Part shown: in pieces, positions 26,621-38,287 of the stretch | How the letters are laid out: each line of letters starts with the position of its first letter | Position numbering within the stretch: position 1 is the stretch's first letter | Origin: Chaunax sp. Z400 | Taxonomy: Eukaryota; Chordata; Actinopteri; Lophiiformes; Chaunacidae | Reading direction: 5' to 3' | Length of the DNA stretch: 64,000 nt | Assembly: GCA_037577475.1 (NCBI GenBank) | Contig: CM075186.1 | Span: 6,509,501-6,573,500 of the forward strand | Notes under the pieces: model-generated | The model's database searches: none | What the model saw: the letters and a program-made list of their open reading frames with translations, nothing else | What the model was told of the DNA's origin: nothing | Position numbers and translations under genes: made by a program

Positions 26621-28017
26621 GTGAGCTAATTAACCCCAACTGCTGTTAACTATGATGGGTGATGATTGTTTCCAATAATTCCTCAGGTTGTGTCTGTACT
26701 ACTGCGTTGAGCTAATCCAACTTTTTTAAAGCGAAAGTTTAAAGAAGAAAAAAAAGAAGTCATGTCTGACATATGCTAAATAGATCTGGGTTTGAGATGG
26801 TGAAATACTTTTCATTTGTTCTGCAGAATTGGCTTGTGGCTTTGTTAATACCAATCTTTTTTTTACAATAGGCAATGAACAGTTTGTTTTTTTTCCTCAT
26901 GTTAAATCTGTGATGATGTGAATGTTCCACATTAATTACCTATGAAAAACTGCATATTTCATATTAACTGAGTAGAAATTTCAATACGGAAAAACTGAGC
27001 TGTTTCGTTGTATGTGTCTGCATATCGACAGAAAAACAATTCATGAAGGAAGTGTCCTTTTTCTTTAACCACAACTTGAAAGTCCATAGTGCCTTTTTGA
27101 GAACTAAAACTACCAAAACAAGATTACTTTAAATTGTAAGAATTAGGTATGGATTACTGTTTGCTATAGAACATTTATTAGTCTTAATCCATAATTGCAT
27201 ACATAAGTGTAAGTGAGTAGTTAAAGGTGAAAGTATTATTTAAATAGAATAACTGCAATTTCCCCTTGCTGTAGTTTTGTAAGGGTTGATTATATAAGAG
27301 GACAAACTTAACAGTTTAAAGATGTTGTTGGTCAATTTGTGGAGCCTATTGATCCTGATCAGGATGCAAACAATCAAATGTATCACCGTCCAAAATGAGT
27401 TGTCCATGTAACCTCCTACTGTTGTATATTTGTGACATCTCCAAATCTTACTGATATGAATGCAACTGATTAATTCAAGTTTTAAACCTCTTTCAGGTGT
27501 GTATTTAGTGCCTGTATTAATTAATTTATAATCAGCTTCTTTCATGTGTGTCGCTTTCATTTAAAGCATGTTTGCATTTTCATGGATCTGTTAACACAGT
27601 TGGTGAATTGAGATTTCAATACAGTCTGATCAAATGGCAGCAGATGTGATGTAATATCACGCTTATTGGTTTCCTGTTGAGGCTGTAAAGAATCTACATG
27701 TCATTCAGTGGGTGATTGAGATAAGACTACCTGAAGCAAACACAGATAATATTAACACTTCAGATTTTACACAGCATATTGTCCACACATTACAATGAAG
27801 AAGGCCAAGTACCTATAGAACTATTTGGATTAGGTTTTTATGCTTGCAGCCGTGTCAGTTTTCTCTGCTGATACTGCAACTACAAGTATGCTGTAATTTT
27901 ATTGGTATTTACAGATAATCAATGTAATTTATTTCACTTTGATCAATTTGATTTCCACACATCCTTCATTACATTATGGGACATTCTCTGACCTAAAAGC
28001 AATTCTTGACTATATTT

Positions 28018-28135
28018 AGATTAGATTCAACTTTATTGTCATTGCTCAGTACAAATACTCAACAACGAAATGCAGTTCAGCATCCAATCTGAAGGTGCAA
28101 TGTAGTGACATAGGTGCCCAGATGACATAAATACA
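28018..28135. repeat. Interspersed repeat, 'ctttattgtcattg' type
   Basis: Begins with 'agattcaactttattgtc' and continues with 'caacgaaatgcagttcagc', a phrase common to many fish loci and likely derived from a non-LTR retrotransposon 3' region. Orientation and family are not assigned. Confidence 0.5.
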
Positions 28136-28269
28136 TATTTACATATAACATAAGCTGCTAAATATGTTGTCAGCTTTTTATAACAGGAGTCTTATCACAG
28201 ATAAATACATATTAACAGTCTCAGATGTGTTATTCCACAGGTATGCCATAGTATGGATGCAGGCATTAT

Positions 28270-28345
28270 CATAGATATATACATATATATACTACATAGA
28301 TATATAGATAAAGATATACACACACACACACACATATCTATCTAT
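28270..28345. repeat. TA/CA microsatellite
   Basis: ATATAC/ATAGAT units pass into (CA)n around 28318-28334 and then TATCTA units. Confidence 0.75.
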
Positions 28346-29512
28346 AAAACAGTGTTATATATAATTATGTTGGTCTCATGCCTTTTTTCAATACAGGATC
28401 TTAACAACACTTAAAATGTTTTGTCTCGGGTCACATCCAAGTTCCAGGGATTCTCTGTGGGAACGAAACCCTGCAGCCAGAAATGCAACATGAAAAAAGA
28501 GACTTCCTACCAGCCTTTTTGTAGCTTTTTGACAATAACAGACCATTGATGAATATGACAAGATTCAGAAGAACAGGTGCAAATGTCATTCACTTCTAGG
28601 AAATGAAATTCTAGAGACATTAAAAAAGGGGAAGCTAACTTTCTATCTTGTTTCTATTTTTACTATCAGCATCAACTTACAACATATCTTTTTATCCCTG
28701 TTTTTTTTATGTCAAACACTCGGTGTATGCAGTTTTGGTTGTGAAACACTGAGCTGACTTTCCTGTATTTAAGATACTGTACAAATTACTTTTTATTCTT
28801 TAATAATTTTATTGGATTTATCATTTTTATTTTTTGTTTATTATTTCTTTATCTGTTTTTATTTCTTTATCTTATTTCTTTCTTTATATCTTTTCTCAAA
28901 CACATCAGAAGTGATTTCCAATCTGACTGCTAATTTTTTGCATGTTCAGGACGTTACAGTAAGAGAGCAAAAAAAACATGTTATGTTGTGCTGTGTGTGC
29001 TTTAGCACCATTTGCTTCCTGTGATAAAAAGAACAAACAAAATCAGTTCTGTGCGGTAGCCAAAAAGCCTAAAAAGGAAATCAGCACTCACACTTTGTCA
29101 AAAATAACGTGTTTTTGTTGTCAATAAATAAAGTGTTTTTGTAACTCTTAGAAATGAATGAGAAACAATTAAATGACTGAAAAATAATGTAGACAAGATT
29201 CAACAATGAGGTAATAGCAATAAAATGTGTCTAGTTACGAATGTAAATATGATTTATTCTATAAAATGTTTGCCCATTCTTTGTTATAAATTAACATTTC
29301 AAAAGAGGTAAATGTTTTCTTCTTCAAAACCAGGGCTAGCGAGTCAGTGTGTGTGGGATTTTTTCTTTATGGGAAGGGGTGGGGGTGTATAGATATCTGA
29401 AAGACTGAGGGCTGAGCCCTAAAGACAGGATGTGATCAGTACATCATTTTTCAACACTTAGTTACACATGACCTTTCAGCAGTCCACACTCTAAACTCCA
29501 GCTGAGCAGACA

Positions 29513-32500
29513 ATGAATCCTATGACTCACCCAGCTGAGGTTGTTCCATTGCAGGGCAGGCATGACGGGATGCCTGGACAGCCTGGATCTACAGTGGTTC
29601 AGTACACCACTGTGAACATCACCACTGATCCCCCCCAGGACCACATCATCTGGTCTCTCTTTTGCTTTGTCTACTCCAACCCCTGCTGCCTCGGACTGGC
29701 CGCTCTCATCTATTCCATCAAGGTGAGTCCCTGCATGGTACTTCTGAATTTCTTATCAGTTAAATGATTCATGTGCAACTCTGTTGTTGTCTATTATAAA
29801 AATTTAAAATATATATTTTAATGCTATCCTGCAGTCTCAAAGGTCAGATCAGTTTCATGGAAGAAGACAAAGGCTTTTCCAAAGTTTCTACTCTGTAAAA
29901 TATAAGATTGAATTTAATAAGAAATACAGAGTTGACCTATAATTAATATAACATATTAATATTATATTATTAATATCATTATCAACTTATAATAACACTC
30001 ATTTTATTTTGGTTACTTTGGCATCAAGAAAACTGTCAAACTCAGTTCATTTAAACAAACCAAGTACACAGCAAAAAGTCCAGTGTTGATTTAACTCTCA
30101 CAGAGTTGATTTCAACACTTTCTAAGGGTTTATATAGCTCCACACTCTCCAGAGTTACTTTAACACTTTCAAAATAGTTGAACATTTAACACTATACCAG
30201 AGTTAATTTTTTAACTCGAAAAACAGAGTTAAATTAACACTAAGGGAGTAGACAAATAACACTGCTCAGAGTTACATTTATTTTAACTATTTGGGTAGTG
30301 TTAGTTTCACTCCCAAAAGTGTTAAGCTATACATTGAAAAATTTTTAAATTTAATAATAAGAATTAACACCAATAAACAAAATAATTTTCAAAACAAATT
30401 TATTTTTTTTCACCCATGCAGTCATTAAAACAGTTTTCACAATTTACATTGTGAATGCAGGTATAATGTACAAACTGTTGTCAGAAACATTATACAAGCT
30501 TTGAATATCAAACGTCTTGTGAATTTTAAGCTCAGACATTTTCAATATAAACCTTTCCTCACTTCGTAATATTCTGAATGCGTGATGATGGTCATGAAAT
30601 TTCTCTGTAAATAGCTTGTCTGTCAGAAAAAAAATGTGATCTTCTACCAAAAGTATATTACTTATTTGACAAAAGACTGGCATGTCTCCTTCCATTGCAC
30701 TGCAAACAACAAGTCCAGCTTTATACTCAACACCATCAACTTTAACCCAACTAGTTGAGAAGACATCTTTGGACAAGATCATTTCAAGCACTTCATTGTT
30801 GACCACATTTTCATCTCTGAGGGAAAAAGATTTAACTGGCCCGTACTCGTTTTGTGTGATGGTGAAGGTTTCCCAGTGATAAGCAATGGCCAACAGGGAG
30901 CGATTTGCCTGACAAGAGATGAGATGCTTGTCCATGGCGATGTAGAAGCTGTCGATCTTGCTCTTCTGACGACCAACAGCGAGGAGGTACGGCTGCCGAC
31001 CCTGCTGGTTGCGGAGGTGCTCGTCCAAACTGCAGCATGACTAGTGTAAGGATAAGGAAAGAGAACATGAGACATCAGAATAGTGTACAGCCACAAAGAA
31101 AACTACAAAATAGTGATTATTCAAACATCTTCTCACAGGCTAGTACAAGCTGGGAATGCAGAAGACTTGAATCCACTTTTTAACAACCCTCATTTAAACG
31201 TGAGGCTAAGACGGTAACACGTGACAAATTACTATAATCACAATAATTATATAATTACCTTATGAAAGATTACAAGTCTTTCAGCTGCATCACATGCACT
31301 ATTTTTTGGAGATTTCGGTCCCCCTGGAGGTGGTGGAAGCAGATGTACCAGCAACAACAAGGAGGCCATTTCTTGGTCATAGGCTGAGGACAAGAATTCA
31401 CAAAAATTAACTGACAACTCATTAAATTTCAGCATCTATTGTTCATATTTATCCTAAAAATCAAACTGACTTTGAGAAATACACAGAATAAACAAATTAA
31501 ATCAAGCGTAACTCTAACTCACCAGTGCTCTCATTTCCTCATTTTAATCATATAGTCACAAATATAATGAATGAAGCAACTGTAAAACAAATATAACTCA
31601 CTTGTTGCCTCATCAAAATCACTTCCTGGGGTAATTTCTGATGACCTCACCAAGCATCGCAACTCTGGTGTTGAAGTGAGCCGCTTAGCCTCTTGTATGA
31701 TATTTGGCTTGAAGATCACATCCCATTTCTGAAGGAGCTTGGAGGATGTCTCGTCATCAAATAGGAGAGTGAAGTCTTGTTCCACCTTTAAGAAAGAAGA
31801 CATTAAATGACTAATACAGAAACCACTTTAAAATGTCAAACCACGCTAAACATCTCAATCAAAACTTACCAGTCCTTTAGTGTCCAGGAATCTTGGGAAG
31901 ATGGAGAGGATATCAGCACTTCTGCCTGGGTCATTAACAAGCTTCTGACGATGCTGAAATGTCTCTCTCATCTTCTGGAGGATCAGGGAATTATCTGTGG
32001 TATGGTTGAGCAAAGATATGGCCTCTTGGCAAGCATCTCCATCAAGCTGCCTTTCAACATTAACAGTCCTTTGGAAATGTGGGCCTCCTGGAGAAATGTC
32101 CACAGAGCTATTTTGTGTCACTGCAGATCCTCGATGTATTTTCCTCTGGACTTTTTTCAGACACCAAGAAATGTATCCTGTGCTGCTTGCAGCATCGTAG
32201 AAGTGTTCCTGAAATTAAAAAAATGCATTGTCACACTTGGCATGCAAGTATTAAAATAAATAAACATGTAAGAACAACACTGAAACGATCAAGCAAACAA
32301 GAATGATAATTACATAGCCTTTCTTGGTATATGGATCCTTGAGGGAAGGGAACAGCGTCACTATCCCAAGAGCATACTCCTCTTTGACTGCTTTAGTGGG
32401 GAGGTGACTAAGAGGAGATATTAAGTTAGTAATCCGAATTTATGCAATGGCCATGCAGTTATTTGGCACAAATAAAAAGAATACGAAAACACATACCCAT

Positions 32501-35500
32501 GATTATCAGTCATGTGAGCCACTAGTATGTTCACCATTTGTCTTCTTGTGGCATCTGTTAGGGTTTCTGTTTTTTGGTACTCCTGTAGTACTGCTTCACC
32601 GCCAGACTTGCCTCTTAGCACAGCTTCAATCAACTAATAAAAAACAAAAACATGAGAATGCTAAACATGGTGATAAACAGCTTTTTTTCAGAGAGGAGAG
32701 TGAAACAATGTGAAAACATTAGTAAACACATGAGAATCTAGTGTTGTGGCAACCTGTTTAGCAGACGCTGCATCGTGTGGATCCTCAGAATGTTGCCTTT
32801 TGCTAAGGACCTCATCGAGGATTATAGTTGATGCACTTGAGCTGAAGCTTGAGTCAGACATCTCAGAAGCACAAGACAAGGAGCTATCAGAAAATTCTAA
32901 AAGAATAGAAAAAAATGTAAATAAATTTATTTATAAGTGTGTCGAGTGCTTGATTATATCGGCCTTTACATCTTACCGTGACTTGAGAAAACTGTCAGCG
33001 CCACATTGCCTTGTGCAACAAGTTCACTGAATATTTCCACATCAACTTCTGTCCCTGTTGCATCCTTGTATATAAGTTCTGCATCAGGCGGCAGGCAAAA
33101 TCTCTCAATGACTGGAAAATAGTAAGATTAAAAACATTTATGTGCTTTCGAAGTCAGCACTTCTTTTTTTTTGTTCCAGAGTGAATTACAGAGCAGTACA
33201 GAAGTACATTCATCCAAAATTGTATAAAGATTAAATAGACCATTTTCCTTCAAGTCCAACTTTGAAAGTTGATAATTGGCTTTTTTTAATTGACTGTTTT
33301 GGTGTATATAATGGTTTACATTCTAAGAGGCACATATGTTTAGCAATTTATGAAAGAGTCTGTTAAAGACATGTAATGAAATCAGAGTCTAAAGAATGAA
33401 AATTTAAAAGAATATGGGTCAATTTCAAACACGTTTCCTAAACCAAGCTAAAGTTAAAATAAACACCTTTTTCGTGGAATTGGAGAAAGTCAAACCGTCC
33501 TCCGACGTCATCCAGCTTCACGTACTTCTGCTGTTGGTTGTGCTTGACTTGGATCAGCATTTTTACTGAGACATGCAGGAGAGTTTGACAAAGTAAATTA
33601 ACATTTAAAAGAAGAAACAGTTAACAAGCCCTGGCTGCACAGAGGAAAGGGATGGGTATCGTTAGGATTTTATCAATACTGTGTCTATCTATACATGTGT
33701 GTGCAAGTGCCACATTGACACAGACAGGAGATGCAGCAGACTGCTGCAATTTATATCAAAATGCTTAAAACGAGGGGAAACAGATTTATTGGATTTATTT
33801 AGTTCTACAAAAGGACAAGAAATGAATATTCTTCTGAATGAAATATACTTGAAGGGCCTTCTTTAGATTTTTGAATCCAATGCCTTCTTTTCCCATACTT
33901 TTAAGACCGGGCTCAAACCCTGATGAAAATAAATGACACTATAAAAGGTTTTATGTCCGAGCTTATAGCTACTCAGACAAGGTTAGCCATGTGACCACAT
34001 GTTGGGTAACTTTTAGCGGTCCTTTTGACACTCAACCACTGCTACTGTTTGCGCCAGCCTCAGACACGGTTTTATATTGTAAAAACATTAAGATTTGTTT
34101 TGAATCACTTTCAACTTAAATGCGAATTGCTGTTAAATCGTCATTAACAACGTTTAAGACATTTTAATATCCACAGGTTAGCTAGCTACCATAGACTACA
34201 AGCTAATGGCTAATCACCGGGGAAAATTCCTGTTTCAGAGCTGGCAACAAACAAGGCTCTGTAAAGAATGCATTCTCCATATATTTGCATCGTACATACG
34301 ACAGTTTACAACATCAATTTCTAATTTCTTCAGTAAATTTGACTTATTTAGACTTACCTAGCAGAAATCCGTGAGAGGAGCAAAATGGTGCCACCTTGTC
34401 TCCTTTCCATCCGAAGAGGTGAAATGTGAGGGCGGAGCTTAATTACATCTCCGTAGAGTTGCATTAACACTGATGCTATCAACTCTGTCAATTAACACCA
34501 ACACTGAACATCATTTGACTCAGAATGTGTTAAAATAACACTTTGAGAGTGGAAATCAACTCAGAAATGTTTAACTCTGAAATTTCAACTCTCCAGTTTT
34601 TGCTGTGTACTGGGAACTTTGGCTTTTTTCAGTACTTAGTTACATCCCACAATGTAACAAAGTATATTACTCTTACACTTAAGTTCCCCACAAATTAGAT
34701 CTACTCTACTTGAATAGCCTGTTTTCAGTTCATACCACTTTCTACTTGTACTCCACTACTTTTCATGGGAAACAGCCCTTTAGTTATATGAGAAAAGTTG
34801 GATAAATGGTACTTTTGTTTTGTAAAACTCTACTCAGGTATTTGATGCTTCTAAAAATTTTAATTCACATTCAGATCTGTTACATGAATGATCTTAACAG
34901 TTGTGGTAATAGGACACACCAGAGTAGATTCACATGTACTTGTTTATTGTCCTGCAGCTGTCCTATTAAATGTTAGGTACCTGACCTTTTTTGCCCTTAT
35001 GGAAATAAATGTTTAATGACAGTTGAAACAACCTCTGTAGTTTTGCACAATGGGTAAATAGATACAGTAGCGTGTTGGGGACAGGCGGGTGGAGTTTCCC
35101 AGCATGCCTTTAGACAATGTATTTGAGGCTATAAGCCCAAGTAACCTGTGTTTAAATGTGTTCTGAATAATTATCAGTTAAGCAGTAATTATTTCTTTAG
35201 AAATATTTCCATAGAAAATGGTTAGTCATACAACACCATTGAATCATGAGTTCAGTCTTTCACACTTAGTGAGGTCCCAACTGGATGATGCAAGAGGGTG
35301 ATAAAATAAAGTAGAGTGATGTATTGTAATAATCAGCACTCCAGAGCAAAAAGCAAATCATTTAGTCAAGTTCATGCAATAAGAAGTTTCAGCATGCTAC
35401 AATACTTTTTAGGATATTGGTACTTTAAGTTAACACAATAGCAGTAAGCAAGCGCATTTAAGTGTTACACACACAAAATAAAGACAGTGGTCTAAGTGTC

Positions 35501-36712
35501 GCACACTCAAAATCTCAAATTTACTTTTCTAAATGAAAAAGCAAGCATGAAATACAAGTTACAAAGTTACAAATTGTATGTTGTTAATTGCATATCTAAG
35601 ACAAAGTTTAATTTAAAAAATTTAACAAAAAACAAATCAAATTCCCAAAATATCAGTTGAGGAAGAAAAAATCCATCTGTAAATTTTAGTAAATCTTAGT
35701 AATCCGTGCCCACGGTTTCGTAATCCGTGCGAACGGATTGCAAAACCCGTGCCCTCCAAAACTGTGCGTTCCACGTAGTCCACAGCCGGGTGCTGTGTCT
35801 CAAAGTGCCGAAGCAGTTTTGAAGGCTTCATTGACTCATTTGCTAACCTGTCACCATATATTATGCAGAGCGGGTTTGGCGCGTGTGAATCAACGAAAAT
35901 AAGACAAGTTATTTATTCTTTCTTCGCGACCCGGCACCACATGACCCTAATACTAAAAGTATGCTGTAATGTATAATTATTATTGTAATATGCTGTAATA
36001 TGCTGGAGAGCTCCTTCAGCGACAGGTTGCTTCACCCAAAGTGCGTGAAGGAGCGCTTTCGCAAGTCTTTCCTTCCTGCAGCTGTTAGACAATACAATCA
36101 GCACTGCTCCCAGTAGACCAAACAATTTGTAGTACTTGTGTCGAAATACTGAGACACTTTTTGTATTAGTATTTGTGAAATATTTTTGAGACACTTTACC
36201 CCCCTCCTTTATTGTATTGTATTTAAAAAAAAAAATATTATTTCCCCTCCTCCTGCTGTGTTTTTTGTACACTGTGCTGCTGCAATAGGCCTACTGTAAA
36301 TTTCCCCACTGTGGGACTAATAAAGGGATATCTTATCTTATCTTATCTTATCTTATATCTTAATACCGGGTCGCGACCCCAAGGTTGGGGACCGCTGATC
36401 TAAAGTATTTCCAGGAGATTGTGAGATTGGTTCTATCCTCTTAATTTCCCTTGAGGTCGAGTACAATCACTTTTAAAAATCAATCTGCTTTGGTCCTCAC
36501 AGGCCAGAGACCGGAAGGTGGTTGGAGATCTGGAAGGTGCCCGACACTACGGCTCCACTGCCCGCTGCTTCAACATCTCGGCCACAGTCCTGGGTTCCAT
36601 CATGATCCTCATTGCCATTATTATAATCAGTGTTGTGGTCTCACAGGCAAATGCAATGTACTCAGGTTTCAGCAGCGGACGTAACAATTATGGTGTCTAT
36701 GGTCGCTACTGA
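29513..36712 (+). CDS. IFITM/dispanin (CD225) protein, copy 1
   Basis: Two coding exons, 29513-29722 and 36503-36712, join in phase 0 to 139 aa. Residues about 43-115 form the CD225 domain: DHIIWSLF, then a first hydrophobic segment with NPCCLG (Cys58/59), YSIKARDRKVVGD, GSTARC (Cys92), and a second hydrophobic segment. The three Cys match the S-palmitoylated Cys of mammalian IFITM1-3. The N-terminus has a Pro/Gly-rich stretch and QYTTV, a possible Tyr-based sorting signal. Mammalian relatives stiffen endosomal membranes and block virus entry; the same role here is inferred. The start is the first ATG and aligns with copy 2 (both MNP...). A poly(A) signal AATAAA lies at 36976-36981. The 6.8-kb intron is swollen by a gene-bearing element at 30067-34607, a hAT remnant and a LINE. 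The ORF is intact. Confidence 0.92.
30080..30330. repeat. Left sub-terminal AGTGTTAA/TTAACTCT repeats
   Basis: At least eight short copies of (A)GTGTTAA, AGAGTTA or their complements, for example at 30082-30090, 30104-30119, 30201-30215, 30226-30241 and 30297-30304, spaced 15-40 bases apart. Similar motifs recur at the right end of the element. Confidence 0.7.
30444..33560 (-). CDS. Multi-copy fish protein of unknown function (SAMD3-like family), nested in a transposon-like element
   Basis: Nine coding exons on the minus strand: 33560-33467, 33111-32977, 32896-32754, 32633-32497, 32407-32314, 32208-31870, 31785-31602, 31383-31259, 31040-30444. All borders are GT/AG, phases agree, and the product is 615 aa with no stop or frameshift. 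Residues 1-76 (MLIQVKHNQQQKYVKLDD...IERFCLPPDAELIYKDATG) look like a PB1/ubiquitin-like fold; 77-124 are Ser/acidic; 125-201 hold GHLPTKAVKEEYALGIVTLFPSLKDP; 202-314 begin EHFYDAAS and include a CLKKVQRK segment; the last 198 residues have no motif I know. From memory this matches teleost predicted proteins often labelled 'sterile alpha motif domain-containing protein 3-like', though I see no SAM domain. An AATAAA (complement of 30399-30404) lies 40 bases past the stop. Function unknown. Confidence 0.8.
34358..34440 (-). promoter_or_regulatory. Promoter and untranslated first exon of the nested gene
   Basis: A strong donor (CTAG|GTAAGTC on the minus strand) ends an untranslated exon at 34358; it would splice to the acceptor just before 33565, five bases upstream of the ATG. 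Immediately upstream on the minus strand is a GC box (CTCCGCCCTC, about 34428-34438), giving the element its own promoter. The exact start site is not determined. Confidence 0.55.
34455..34590. repeat. Right sub-terminal AGTGTTAA/AACTCT repeats
   Basis: Copies of TTAACAC, AACTCT and GTGTTA at 34463-34471, 34480-34486, 34491-34498, 34528-34543 and 34568-34580 mirror the left-end array. They lie outside the untranslated first exon of the nested gene. Confidence 0.65.
34612..34870. repeat. 'ACTTTT / TACTCCACTACTTTT' interspersed repeat remnant
   Basis: Phrases such as 'cttgtactccactactttt', 'agtacttagttacatccc' and 'tacttttgttttgtaaaac' are typical of short non-autonomous DNA elements common in fish. 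The stretch directly abuts the right end of the 4.5-kb element. Confidence 0.45.
35954..36360 (+). mobile_element. 5'-truncated LINE inserted in the hAT remnant
   Basis: The plus strand encodes the tail of a reverse-transcriptase ORF (about LLHPKCVKERFRKSFLPAAV, 36025-36085) and ends in 'ttccccactgtgggactaa' followed by a (CTTAT)n tail at 36330-36357. TAATAC at 35948-35953 and 36361-36366 looks like the target duplication. This 3' end type is typical of CR1/L2/Rex-like fish LINEs. Confidence 0.7.
36326..36360 (+). repeat. (CTTAT)n LINE tail
   Basis: Five or so TATCT/CTTAT units forming the 3' tail of the LINE. The same tail, in reverse orientation, is seen at 41195-41245. Confidence 0.8.
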
Positions 36713-38287
36713 AACAGTGTTATGAGTTCCTGTGTGGTTATACTTGTGCTTCTCTGCTTCATGGCATAATTTGGAACCTTTTTAAACACATTTTTAACGT
36801 TTTACATCCTCAAGCAAAAAAGATATGCATTTTCAATCGTGTTAATGGAACTCATCCTGTTTCCTTATATGCTGTTTGTGGTTTGAATGCCAGACTCTCT
36901 TGCTAAATATAGATTTCTTGTCTGCAAGGCCTGTGTCTTAGCGTTAGAGGAACGGCTTGATTTGTCAATTAACGAAATAAATAATTGTTCACTTTTTGTA
37001 ACTCTTACAAATGTGCTTGTCAGATTTTGGGGATACAAATTAGCTAACTGCTAGCTAATATGAACAAGATTCAAAATGCAGCCTGTTTACAAATGTGATT
37101 TATTCTATTGTCTTGGAGAAGAGGAGAGAAATGTCTGACACATTCTTTATTTTGAGGTAATCTAAATCTTCTAAAGTAGCTATGAGGTCAGCCTTTTTCC
37201 ACCTGTTCCTGGGGCTCGTGTTTGTGTGCACGTGTTCGGAATCAAAAGCTTATTAAGACCTAAAGTTTCATAAAGTGAATAATACAGAGAGTATACTGCA
37301 TGCAAGTTTGGCTACAGAACTACACATAAATCATATAAATATTATTTCAGTGAAAACTAATGGTGGCTTTGAGTTAATTTAGTATTTTTTTATGTCATTT
37401 AAATATAAGTTTCTCTTGCCAAAAGAAATCTAATTTAGGTTTGTGAGAAGCGTCTCTGCTGCCGCCGTCTTACTTTGGGGTTCATAACACAAACAAATAG
37501 AAGATTTTTTGCCGTTTTTCAACACCAAAACCAAGCAACAAGAATAATTCACAGGTGGATGTTTTCAGTATTTTACTGTTATGTATTGAATTTCAATAAA
37601 TCACAATAAGTAATGCTTTAAGCTGGCAATTTAGGTGTTCTCATATTAAAATCAGCAAGTTTGTCAGACAACTAAGATTTCTTTTTCTTATCAAAAATAA
37701 CGTTGTATTTATCATAATTTTTTATATACATTTATGAGCAAAATTGTGTAAGTACTGTACTGCAACCCACACCACACACAACCACACACCGCTGCTGATA
37801 CAAATCGTGTCTTTACTGCCTCCGCCAAGGAGTCATTGTTTTTTCCGAGCTCTGTCTCTCTTGTTTTCTTCGCAGACCAGGAAGGACAGCGTTACAGTAG
37901 TGCAGCCTGTGAGTTGTAAAAGTGAGCACTACTCTGTGGCGCTCAGAGGGAGAAATGGCCTCACTTTCTTCAAATGATAAAAAGCTGTTTTTGTGATACT
38001 TTGGACATGAGCCATTATATTTAAGGTAAAGCATTTTCAACTGCTTTATATTTGAAACGTGTCACACTAATAAAGTTGCCTTGCCTAAAGGAAACAACAG
38101 GAGATGACATGTCCCAACAGCCCCTGCAAAGTTTGAATGGATAGAAGCTCTTTCAGGTTAGCAGTCAGTTAGAATATAATAATATAATAAATATGAAAAT
38201 CATGATAATGAAAACTACATTTACATGGAAAAATCAGTATAGGAAGAAGTTTACAAGACATGCTCTAGGAGCAAACTTTACCCTCTT
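36713..38287. other. 3' UTR of IFITM copy 1 and flank
   Basis: An AATAAA at 36976-36981 is the likely poly(A) signal of IFITM copy 1, about 265 bases past the stop. Beyond it I see AT-rich sequence with no recognisable gene. Confidence 0.5.

Larger units (their letters stand above)
25866..29512. other. cat 3' UTR and cat-IFITM intergenic region
   Basis: No coding exon recognised. A dispersed fish repeat occupies about 26400-26620; its AATAAA at 26608-26613 belongs to that repeat and is not good evidence for the cat poly(A) site. A second repeat type lies at 28018-28135 and a CA/TA microsatellite at about 28270-28340. Confidence 0.5.
30067..34607 (-). mobile_element. 4.5-kb transposon-like element with inverted ends, carrying a spliced gene
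   Basis: The outer ends are inverted copies: AGTACACAGCAAAAA at 30063-30077 and its complement at 34597-34611. If the terminal TA (or GTAC, which is palindromic) is the duplicated target, the body is about 30067-34607. Inside each end are many short direct and inverted copies of an AGTGTTAA...TTAACTCT motif (about 30080-30330 and 34455-34590). The only gene between the ends is the 615-aa minus-strand gene. No DDE, RNase H-like, tyrosine-recombinase or YqaJ-type motif was recognised, so either the gene product is an unfamiliar mobility protein or the gene is cargo. Superfamily not assigned. Confidence 0.7.
35637..36399 (-). pseudogene. hAT (ZBED5-like) transposon remnant, interrupted by a LINE
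   Basis: On the minus strand the element opens with a hAT-type end (CAGCGGTCCCCAACCTTGGGG, complement of about 36379-36399) and, after the LINE insertion, continues into a BED-finger coding remnant. That remnant reads about CIIYGDRLANESMKPSKL then LRHFETQHP (about 35800-35870), matching the BED finger of ZBED5/hAT transposases; the second zinc-binding Cys is replaced by Tyr and the frame stops at 35637. No catalytic core remains. The 3' end was not located. Confidence 0.7.

Noticed and set aside
29300..29512. Interferon-stimulated response element upstream of IFITM copy 1
   Set aside because: T-rich and A-rich stretches are present, but no clear GAAANNGAAA or its complement was found close to any of the three IFITM starts.
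31807..32306. Plus-strand frames of up to 150 aa
   Set aside because: They are antisense to exon 6 (32208-31870) of the nested minus-strand gene, whose splicing and phase are consistent throughout.
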